DNA of 64,000 bases from JAGNLV01 sp964612145 (GTDB lineage Bacteria; Zixibacteria; MSB-5A5; GN15; FEB-12). The position numbers and the translations under genes were made by a program. The stretch covers positions 1 to 64,000 of the forward strand of contig CAZTBP010000015.1 in assembly GCA_964612145.1 (NCBI GenBank). The letters run 5' to 3'. The notes under the pieces are model-generated. The model was not told the origin of the DNA, searched no databases, and saw only the letters and a program-made list of their open reading frames with translations. Positions 8,754 through 15,694 of this stretch are shown piece after piece (the stretch's first letter is position 1; every line of letters begins with the position of its first letter).

Positions 8754-8964
8754 CACGAGCCTCCACCAACTCAAAAAGCTCATCCGCCCGCATCCCCAGT
8801 ACCTTCGCGATCTTGAACGCCAGCACTGCCGATGGCGCGTAGCGGCCTTTCTCAATCGCGATAATCGTCTGTCGCCGGACATCGACCGCCTGCGCCAGCT
8901 GCTTCTGGGTCAGTTCCAGCCGCGCCCGGTGCTGCCGGATGTGGTTTTTGAGGCTTGTTTCCAT
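8743..8964 (-). CDS. XRE/Cro-C1-type transcriptional regulator
   Basis: A 73-aa single-domain helix-turn-helix protein. The segment LTQKQLAQAVDVRRQTIIAI is the HTH, followed by EKGRYAPSAVLAFKIAKVLG, the classic tail of this small family (YozG-like). A perfect 8-bp inverted repeat sits 9-30 bp upstream of its start and over its predicted promoter, so autorepression is likely. It overlaps the downstream membrane protein gene. Confidence 0.9.
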   Translation of the reverse strand: METSLKNHIRQHRARLELTQKQLAQAVDVRRQTIIAIEKGRYAPSAVLAFKIAKVLGMRADELFELVEARDEE

Positions 8965-8972
8965 TACACCCT

Positions 8973-9002
8973 AATGTACGCTACAACGTACATTTTGTCA
9001 GG
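8973..9002 (-). promoter_or_regulatory. XRE promoter with 8-bp inverted-repeat operator
   Basis: On the minus strand, CTGACA (9002-8997) and TACATT (8979-8974) form -35/-10 elements 17 bp apart. The operator is AATGTACG (8973-8980), a 6-bp spacer, and CGTACATT (8987-8994), arms perfectly complementary. The repeat fills the spacer and the -10, so bound protein would exclude polymerase. The predicted transcript starts almost at the ATG (8964), so the leader is very short. The rest of 8995-9231 shows nothing further. Confidence 0.7.
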
Positions 9003-9231
9003 TGAAACTTACACTAATCGATCCGACTTTCCCTCGGTACAGAAATGCGGCACATCGCGGTTAATCCCTGTATCTATTACCGCTTACTGTCTTTGTGAAA
9101 AATCGAACCAGCCCCTCTTGCCCGCCAAACGCTTTTCGATTATCATGCACGTCCGAACTCCGCAGCACGGAGACGGTAGACAGATAATAGAGGACTGTAA
9201 CGGACATACATAGACTTTACGGAGGATACTG

Positions 9232-10854
9232 ATGTACCACATCCCCGAAATCAAAAACGAACCGGTGTTGGATTACGCTCCCGGAACACCGGAACGCAAG
9301 AAGCTCAAGGAAACCATCAAGTGGCTTAAAGAAAATCCACTCGATATCCCGCTGATCATCGACGGCGAAGAGATCAAAACCGGCGATACATGCCCTATTA
9401 CGGCGCCGCACAATCACGATCTGGCGCTCGGCCAGTATCACCGAGGGTCCGAAAAGCAGGTCAAAATGTCGGTCGAGTCGTGTGTCGAGGCGCAGAAGAC
9501 ATGGCAGCACATGCCCTGGGAACAACGGTCGGCTATTTTCCTTAAAGCCGCCGATCTCATTTCCACCAAATACCGCTACATCATGAACGCCGCCGCGATG
9601 TTGACCCATTCGAAGACGGCTCATCAGTCGGAAATCGACGCTGTCGTCGAACTGATCGACTTCTACCGCTTCAACTGTGAATGCGCGCAACAAATCTATG
9701 ACACTTTTCAGCCCCGTAGCGCCACGGGCATCTGGGATCGCGTCGATCACCGTCCGCTGGAAGGCTTTGTTTACGCTATCACGCCGTTCAACTTCATTTC
9801 CATCAACGGCAATCTCCCGGTCGCCCCGGCTGTTGTCGGCGGTGTCTCCATCTGGAAGCCGGCCTCGCCCGCTGCCTATACGTCGCACTGGATCATGAAG
9901 ATCCTCATGGAGGCGGGACTCCCGGCCGGCGTGATCAACCTCCTGTTCGCACGCGGTCGCGATGTCAGTAAGATCGTCCTGAACGATCCGCACCTCGCCG
10001 GTATCCACTTCACCGGCTCTACCCCCACTTTCCAGTCCCTCTGGAAAGGCGTTTCGGACAATCTCGGTATCTACAACACCTACCCGCGCCTGGTGGGTGA
10101 AACCGGCGGCAAAGACTTCATCGTCGCCCACCCGTCCTGTGATGTCGACGCTGTCGTGACCGCCATGACCCGGGGCGCATTTGAATACCAGGGTCAAAAA
10201 TGCTCGGCCGTCAGCCGCTGCTACCTGCCGGAATCACTCTGGCCGGAGATGAAAGAGAAGCTCCTGCGCGATCTTAAGAGCATTAAGATGGGTGACCCGG
10301 AGGACTTCACCAATTTCGTCGCCGCCGTCATCGACGAATCCGCCTACAAGTCGATAGTTGAATACGTCGACTACGCCAAAGGCTCCGACGAGTGCGAGAT
10401 TATCGCCGGCGGCAACTACGACGACTCCAAGGGCTGGTTCATCGAACCGACCGTGGTCGTCGCCAAGGATGCCAAGTTCAAGCTGATGCGCGAGGAAATC
10501 TTCGGCCCGGTGCTGACTATCTACGTCTACAAAGACGACGATTTCGCCAACACATTGCACCTGTGCGACGAAACCTCGCCGTATGCCCTGACCGGCGCTA
10601 TTTTCGCCCGGGATCGCAAAGCCATCGCGCTGGCCGAACGGACCCTGCGTCACGCCGCCGGAAACTTCTACATCAACGACAAACCGACCGGCGCCGTTGT
10701 CGGCCAGCAGCCGTTTGGCGGCGGCCGTGCCTCCGGCACCAATGACAAAGCCGGTGCTATCCAGAACATGATGCGGTGGGTCTCGCCGAGAACGGTCAAA
10801 GAGAACTTTGTACCGCCGACTGACTACCGCTACCCGTTCATGGACGAAAAGTAA
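9232..10854 (+). CDS. pruA: L-glutamate gamma-semialdehyde (P5C) dehydrogenase
   Basis: A 540-aa aldehyde dehydrogenase of the ALDH4 type. It oxidises glutamate-5-semialdehyde, in equilibrium with 1-pyrroline-5-carboxylate, to glutamate with NAD+, the last step of proline breakdown. Visible motifs: LVGETGGKD containing the general-base Glu, and GQKCSAVSR with catalytic Cys near residue 324. The C-terminal GQQPFGGGRASGTNDKAG is the family signature. A strong SD (GGAGG) precedes the ATG. There is no proline dehydrogenase gene next to it. A terminator follows at 10911. Confidence 0.93.
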   Translation: MYHIPEIKNEPVLDYAPGTPERKKLKETIKWLKENPLDIPLIIDGEEIKTGDTCPITAPHNHDLALGQYHRGSEKQVKMSVESCVEAQKTWQHMPWEQRSAIFLKAADLISTKYRYIMNAAAMLTHSKTAHQSEIDAVVELIDFYRFNCECAQQIYDTFQPRSATGIWDRVDHRPLEGFVYAITPFNFISINGNLPVAPAVVGGVSIWKPASPAAYTSHWIMKILMEAGLPAGVINLLFARGRDVSKIVLNDPHLAGIHFTGSTPTFQSLWKGVSDNLGIYNTYPRLVGETGGKDFIVAHPSCDVDAVVTAMTRGAFEYQGQKCSAVSRCYLPESLWPEMKEKLLRDLKSIKMGDPEDFTNFVAAVIDESAYKSIVEYVDYAKGSDECEIIAGGNYDDSKGWFIEPTVVVAKDAKFKLMREEIFGPVLTIYVYKDDDFANTLHLCDETSPYALTGAIFARDRKAIALAERTLRHAAGNFYINDKPTGAVVGQQPFGGGRASGTNDKAGAIQNMMRWVSPRTVKENFVPPTDYRYPFMDEK

Positions 10855-10865
10855 CGCTTTTGCAG

Positions 10866-10938
10866 GTCACCCACCCCCGGTGGGTGACACCGACGCATCG
10901 ATCAATACATGGCCGCCGGCACTTCCGGCGGCCTTTTT
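10866..10938 (+). terminator. hairpin pair ending the pruA transcript
   Basis: GTCACCCAC/GTGGGTGAC forms a 9-bp stem at 10866-10888 without a T-run. The second stem GGCCGCCGG/CCGGCGGCC (10911-10933) is followed by TTTTT and is a standard intrinsic terminator. A further small palindrome, TGTGCAA-TCC-TTGCACA, lies at 10940-10956. Confidence 0.85.
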
Positions 10939-10994
10939 CTGTGCAATCCTTGCACACCCGTAGTAATACGGACCAATCTTGTCTCTTCAGTTAA

Positions 10995-11357
10995 TATCCC
11001 CTGCCCATCCAGCCGATAACCGAGGCAAGAACCCAAAGTTCACTCCCGGCGATTCAACCACCCGGCTCGATCGTCAACGACGACATGCAGGGTGTCGGCC
11101 TGCGTATCGAGGGTTACCTCAACGGCGACCCAAGCCAGACGTTCCTGTTCACCACTGAGCTCGATGAAGAACAGAGCCACGTATTCGCCCAGCCGCTCGT
11201 TGTCGATGAACCCGGCTCGTACAGTGCGGATTTCCGCTTCGACCACCACCTCTGGTTCCAGGACCAAACCGGCCTGATCGATCCCAATGAGGCCCAGCTT
11301 AGCAGCTCGCGCTCGACCGTGGAAACCAATATCGTCAATAGCTTCGATGTGTACTGA
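10995..11357 (+). pseudogene. C-terminal remnant of a secreted/lipoprotein gene
   Basis: The frame is open from just after a TAA at 10992-10994, but its first ATG is at 11085, with no Shine-Dalgarno and no signal peptide. The 90-residue product (MQGVGLRIEGYLNGDPS... to NIVNSFDVY) looks like the beta-rich end of an exported protein. The WFQDQTGLIDPNEA...NIVNSFDVY ending resembles the tail of MbnP-like and related extracellular lipoproteins (from memory). A good terminator follows directly. It looks like a gene that lost its 5' half, although a short functional ORF cannot be excluded. Confidence 0.5.
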
Positions 11358-11390
11358 TTGACTCGTCTTCCGATAACGACTCAGTAACCG

Positions 11391-11419
11391 AAAGCCCCGC
11401 CATCCGGCGGGGCTTTTTT
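11391..11419 (+). terminator. intrinsic terminator
   Basis: AGCCCCGCC (11393-11401) pairs with GGCGGGGCT (11406-11414) across a 4-nt loop, flanked by A and T runs. It ends the remnant gene before it. Confidence 0.9.
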
Positions 11420-11526
11420 GCCGCACTATCGCAGGACCGCGATCAGTTTCTCCGCTTGCTTTTCCCGCCTCTTTGCGTTACCGATTGAGTACAGGAGAAC
11501 CAACAAAACAGGACCTGCGATAACCA

Positions 11527-12171
11527 ATGACCAACAACACGACCCCTGACTGGATTGACATCTCCGTCACCCTCCACAACGATCTTGTTTCCTGGCCCAA
11601 CAACCAGCCGGTCAAAATCACCCGTGATAAATGTTTGGATGATTACCACTGCAACCTGTCATCGATGAGCCTCGGCACTCACAGCGGTACTCATATGGAT
11701 GCCCCACTGCATTTCATCGACGGCGCCCGCGGGCTGGAGACCATACCGCCGGAAGCCACCATCGGCGAGGCCCGGGTCATTGAAATCAACAACCCCGAGG
11801 TTATCACCGCCGATGAACTGAGCAATCATGACCTCCAGCCGGGACAAAGAATTTTGTTCAAAACAAAGAACTCCGAACGTGACTGGCCCAATCAGCCGTT
11901 CATGAACGACGCCGTGTATGTCGGTACTGATGCAGGTAAGTTACTTGCAGAAAAGAGCATTCGCACCGTCGGTATCGACTACCTCTCGGTCGGCGGCTAC
12001 GAAAAGAACGGTCCTGAAGTCCATCGGGTCCTGCTTGAGGCGGAAATCTGGGTGATCGAAGGACTCTTCTTAAAGGACGTTTCGCCCGGTCGGTATGAAC
12101 TGGTCTGCCTGCCGCTGAAAGTTGTCGACAGCGACGGCGCCCCGGCCCGGGCACTGATTCGGCCCCTTTAA
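11527..12171 (+). CDS. cyclase-family metal-dependent hydrolase (kynurenine formamidase-like)
   Basis: A 214-aa protein of the cyclase/KynB fold. The signature HSGTHMDAPLHF supplies the metal-binding His and Asp residues. The N-terminus WIDISVTLHNDLVSWP is typical, as is the later GIDYLSVGGYEKNGPEVH. KynB hydrolyses N-formylkynurenine, but most relatives act on other amides or lactones, and no tryptophan-catabolism genes are nearby, so the substrate is open. A 77-aa membrane protein gene starts 24 bp downstream and may be co-transcribed. Confidence 0.85.
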   Translation: MTNNTTPDWIDISVTLHNDLVSWPNNQPVKITRDKCLDDYHCNLSSMSLGTHSGTHMDAPLHFIDGARGLETIPPEATIGEARVIEINNPEVITADELSNHDLQPGQRILFKTKNSERDWPNQPFMNDAVYVGTDAGKLLAEKSIRTVGIDYLSVGGYEKNGPEVHRVLLEAEIWVIEGLFLKDVSPGRYELVCLPLKVVDSDGAPARALIRPL

Positions 12172-12195
12172 CCGATGGAAGAAACCTAATTTGCC

Positions 12196-12429
12196 ATGGA
12201 ACTGACGATAGTAAGGCTTCTCGTTCTGCTCGGTATAAGTCTCGGGGTTGTCCTGATCCGGCTGTTTGTCGGGTTCGGCTTTTTCACCGGCCCGGATGTC
12301 AAGTATATCCTCAACTCCGAACGCCCGTTCGGCAAACGGTTCGGCCTTTTCGCCCTGCAGGTTATCGCCGTGTTTATCCTCCTGCTGGTGCTGATGCTCT
12401 GGTACCGCGAAACCGGCTTGTTCGGCTGA
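12196..12429 (+). CDS. small two-helix membrane protein
   Basis: A 77-aa protein with two hydrophobic helices (VRLLVLLGISLGVVLIRLFV and FALQVIAVFILLLVLMLWY) joined by a short polar loop. I recognise no family. It follows the cyclase-family gene by 24 bp and ends 9 bp before the convergent gene that ends at 12439. Confidence 0.6.
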   Translation: MELTIVRLLVLLGISLGVVLIRLFVGFGFFTGPDVKYILNSERPFGKRFGLFALQVIAVFILLLVLMLWYRETGLFG

Positions 12430-12438
12430 CGCAGCGTC

Positions 12439-14430
12439 TCAACGCCGCGGAAGCATACTCTGCACCTGCGATACAAACGCTGAATCCTGCTGAAGACTCG
12501 AGTCAGCATTGACTATGTCAACGGCATCCTGAAACTGCTGCCGACGAAGATACTCCACCACCAGTTCTTTCTTGATCTGATCCGGGGCCTCCGGATGATT
12601 CCCCGCCTCCTGCAAATAGTGAAAGTACTCCTGTGCTTTTCCCTGCTCCTGATAGAAGCGAGCCAGATTGTACTGCGAGGCATATCCGGTGCTGTCAAGT
12701 CGCGCCGCCTCCAGCAGATAATCTTCTGCCTCGTTCATCTTCCCCTGCCCGTAATAGGCGTGAGCAATATTGTTCAGGTTGTTCGGCCGGTTCGGGCTCA
12801 GTGCATCGGCCAACTTAAGCGTCGCAAGAGCACTGTCGAACCGCTGCTCCTGTAGATATATCATCCCGAGAAACGCATACGCATCCGGATAGGTCGGATT
12901 GATCCTCAGGATCGAATCAAGAAGCGCCTTTGCAGCCGGAACATCCTGCTCCTCATAAAACATCTCATTAGCCTTAGCAATAAGCTCCTCCTCCGGGAAA
13001 TTGCCTTTCCACTCAGCGTATGCCGCCTCCGCCGTCGTGCTGTCCCCGGCCCGTTCATAATAGTTTGTCAGCAGGATCCAGGCGTTACGGTTTTTGACCT
13101 TGTCCAGATACAGGTAATCGCGGAACCGTGCGATGGCAATTTCCGGATCGTGGGTCGAATACACCCGTGCAAAGAGCACGGTGAATCCGAGGAACACACA
13201 CAGCATAACCGCCGTCACAACTCCCTTGCCCCTGCCGAGACGAGACAGCACCGCGCGATACAGCAGAACTGCCAGGGGTATTCCCGCAAAGGCAAACAAA
13301 TCCCAATCCCTCGGCATGCCAAGTTTCGGATCAAAAATAAAGGCCGCGCCCAAGGCTCCAGCCGCAGCCAGCCCCAGCCATCGGTATTCCGGCTCAGCCA
13401 GCAACCGCCACAGTCGATGTCGTACGATTACGCCCGCCAGGACCAAAATGCCGGGCAAAAGAATGAAAAGCAGATTCAGGTAGTCAATCAGATGCGAACC
13501 CGAAAACAGCGTGTAGCCTTCCTGCGTCAGCGGGCCTTCAACAAGCGGCACCAGTGAAATCTGAAAAAAGAGGTCGCGCGACCAAACACGCACAAAAGCT
13601 ACTATCACAAGAATTCCAGTGGCCAGGATCCCCGTCGCCTGTATCCAGGTCGGCACATTGCGAACCCACTGGTGGAGTGCACTACGACGATATATGATAT
13701 ACAGGGTCGCCGGAATGAAGGTCACACCAAAAATATGAAACAACACTGTAACCGCCTGCAGCAGAACCATCAGCCAGTGATTCACTCGTCCCTGCCAGAC
13801 CAGCAATCCGACTAAACAATAGATGAGCACCGACAGGCCAAAGATCGAGTAGTTCTCCACATAGCCGAAATACAGGAGCATATAGCCCGACGATACCAAC
13901 CCCACGAACAGCAAAAACGCCCTCCCTCGATCCTCATAAAGTTTCCGTGAAAGCCACGCCGCAACCGCCACAAAGAGTACCCCCGCCGTATATGAAATAA
14001 TCCGATAGACCAGCACCCCGTCCTGCTGCGTCTCTCCATCGATCGCCTCCCACAGCCACAGATGAGCCATCGACTCGCCCAACTGCCGCATTTTTTCGAT
14101 GAGCGGATTGCCTTCTTCGAGCAGAGCCAGCAGGGTGTACCCGTCGCCGAGGTAGAATGTCTGGGGGCGGAAGAGATAGGCTGTCGCAAAGAGAACGACA
14201 CCGATTGCTGCAAAAGTCCGGATCGATCTGTCTAAATGAGTTGTCCACCGGTAAACTGCATATGCTGCAATGGTCACCAGACCCGCGGTACCCACCGAAA
14301 CCAGTATTCCCGAGCTCCCCATTCGCGCCCAGACGCCGAAGCCCCAAAAACGACATTCCGGAAAGAATGATGACAGGGCGATGAATAGGCACGTGCCCGC
14401 AAATGCAAACAGCCAGCCCAAAGGCTTCAC
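12439..14430 (-). CDS. polytopic membrane protein with C-terminal TPR repeats
   Basis: A 663-aa protein from a GTG at 14430 with GGAG six bases upstream. The first about 430 residues hold roughly ten or eleven hydrophobic helices. An early FYLGDGYTLL loop recalls the acidic loop of GT-C glycosyltransferases, but this is weak. From about residue 450 the protein is soluble and helical, with TPR-like repeats (PDAYAFLGMIYLQEQRFDSA, LNNIAHAYYGQGKMNEAEDY, ASQYNLARFYQEQGKAQEYF). GT-C-plus-TPR proteins transfer sugars to lipids or proteins in several lineages; that role here is inference. Confidence 0.7.
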   Translation of the reverse strand: MKPLGWLFAFAGTCLFIALSSFFPECRFWGFGVWARMGSSGILVSVGTAGLVTIAAYAVYRWTTHLDRSIRTFAAIGVVLFATAYLFRPQTFYLGDGYTLLALLEEGNPLIEKMRQLGESMAHLWLWEAIDGETQQDGVLVYRIISYTAGVLFVAVAAWLSRKLYEDRGRAFLLFVGLVSSGYMLLYFGYVENYSIFGLSVLIYCLVGLLVWQGRVNHWLMVLLQAVTVLFHIFGVTFIPATLYIIYRRSALHQWVRNVPTWIQATGILATGILVIVAFVRVWSRDLFFQISLVPLVEGPLTQEGYTLFSGSHLIDYLNLLFILLPGILVLAGVIVRHRLWRLLAEPEYRWLGLAAAGALGAAFIFDPKLGMPRDWDLFAFAGIPLAVLLYRAVLSRLGRGKGVVTAVMLCVFLGFTVLFARVYSTHDPEIAIARFRDYLYLDKVKNRNAWILLTNYYERAGDSTTAEAAYAEWKGNFPEEELIAKANEMFYEEQDVPAAKALLDSILRINPTYPDAYAFLGMIYLQEQRFDSALATLKLADALSPNRPNNLNNIAHAYYGQGKMNEAEDYLLEAARLDSTGYASQYNLARFYQEQGKAQEYFHYLQEAGNHPEAPDQIKKELVVEYLRRQQFQDAVDIVNADSSLQQDSAFVSQVQSMLPRR

Positions 14431-14467
14431 GTATGCTCCAGTATTCTGATTCAGATTCTTAGCTCAA

Positions 14468-14491
14468 GCGCGATAGCGCGATAGCGCGATA
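14468..14491. repeat. three tandem copies of GCGCGATA
   Basis: Three exact 8-bp units in the 153-bp region between two divergent genes (14430 leftward, 14584 rightward). This could be replication slippage or a multimeric binding site. Confidence 0.8.
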
Positions 14492-14583
14492 GAAACAATA
14501 TACAGATTGTCAGCAATTAAGCAACCGATCCCACCCCCAACTCCCTTCTGAAGTTCTCACCCTCCCGAGCCGATATACAGACT

Positions 14584-15534
14584 ATGGAGCAGTCTGTCCC
14601 GAAACAAATCCTCCACTATGTCCCGGCCGAAAAAATCGGCGACGGGCTCACCGGCGACGTCTACAAAACCTGGGATACCGTCCTCGAACGGTTCGTTGCG
14701 CTGAAAATCCTCAACCCCGACCTGATGCAGCACACCGCCTACCGCGCCCAGGTGCTCGGCACCCTGCGCGCCCTGGCCGACACTGACCACCCCCACATCT
14801 GCTCCCTCTACGGCGTGCACAAAGCCGATGACCTCTATATCGTGGCGATGGAACTGATAGAGGGTCGAACCCTGCGAGAAATTCTGCTCGAGGGCCCCTT
14901 TAGCAAAGAGAAGCTGCTGGATTTGGCTGTGAAAATAGCCGGCGCCCTGAACCACGCCCACTCCCGCCACATCCTTCACGGCAACCTCACCCCGGCCAAT
15001 ATCATGATCCGCGAGGATGGCTCGGTCCGGGTGCTCGATTTCGGCTTCTCCACCCTCCCGATTGAACGCGACCAGCACGATTTCACCGTCTCGGCCGAAA
15101 TCATGCGCTACCGCGCGCCCGAACAGATCACCGGCGAGGAAATTACTCCGCTGGCTGACCTGTTCTCCTTAGGCGCTGTCCTGTATGAGGTTATCTCCGG
15201 CTCGCCGGCGTTCCCCGGCACCGACTGCCGATGGATCGAGGACGCTATCCTCGAAAAAGACCCCGATATCGAATCCCTCGTCCCGGACACAAAGACACCC
15301 GGTGAAATTATCCTGCTGCTGGAAAAACTGCTGGCCAAAAAGCCCGAAGACCGTTTTCGCCACGCCGCCGAACTGCAAATTTCCACTACCGAGATCATCA
15401 GTTTCGAGAAATCCCGGCCCGTGAAGGAATTCTTCGATGTCAAACCGTCCACGCCGCGCCAGTATCTCATGCTTTCGCTTCTGGCCGCCCTGTTGATCAT
15501 TTTCTGGCTGGTTATCACCACCGTCCCCCGGTGA
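14584..15534 (+). CDS. Ser/Thr protein kinase fold, probable pseudokinase, membrane-anchored
   Basis: A 316-aa protein. Residues about 10-275 form a Hanks-type kinase fold with Gly loop IGDGLTGDV, ATP-binding Lys in VALKIL, DFG (VLDFGFS) and an APE motif (RAPEQ). The catalytic loop, normally HRDLKPEN, reads HGNLTPAN: the catalytic Asp is Asn and the following Lys is Thr. Phosphotransfer is therefore doubtful, although nucleotide binding may remain. A single C-terminal helix (MLSLLAALLIIFWLVITTV) anchors it in the membrane with the kinase fold inside and no extracellular sensor. It is divergent from the TPR membrane protein and upstream of lon. Confidence 0.85.
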   Translation: MEQSVPKQILHYVPAEKIGDGLTGDVYKTWDTVLERFVALKILNPDLMQHTAYRAQVLGTLRALADTDHPHICSLYGVHKADDLYIVAMELIEGRTLREILLEGPFSKEKLLDLAVKIAGALNHAHSRHILHGNLTPANIMIREDGSVRVLDFGFSTLPIERDQHDFTVSAEIMRYRAPEQITGEEITPLADLFSLGAVLYEVISGSPAFPGTDCRWIEDAILEKDPDIESLVPDTKTPGEIILLLEKLLAKKPEDRFRHAAELQISTTEIISFEKSRPVKEFFDVKPSTPRQYLMLSLLAALLIIFWLVITTVPR

Positions 15535-15625
15535 AGGCTGTAATCGACTACACAACAACGCTTTAACTTTCGATCCACGCCCCCGAACCAAAATCACTTC
15601 CCACCCGTACAACTGAAAAAGGTCT

Positions 15626-15653
15626 TTGAACCCGACTCATTTTCGCCTATCTT
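15626..15653 (+). promoter_or_regulatory. sigma-70-type promoter of lon
   Basis: TTGAAC (15626-15631), 16-bp spacer, TATCTT (15648-15653), start expected near 15660. A GTGTG-N7-CACAC palindrome at 15665-15681 lies just inside the predicted transcript and could be an operator. I see no CIRCE or HrcA-type repeat. Confidence 0.5.
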
Positions 15654-15694
15654 AAGGGGTTTGCGTGTGGACTTTTCACACCGGAGGTCAACTG

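Noticed and set aside
9217..10197. A 326-codon leftward open frame opposite pruA
   Set aside because: It lies wholly antisense to a clear P5C dehydrogenase, has no family resemblance and no SD. Long antisense frames are common in GC-rich genes.
14468..14491. A short CRISPR or larger repeat array
   Set aside because: Three 8-bp units without spacers; no cas gene.
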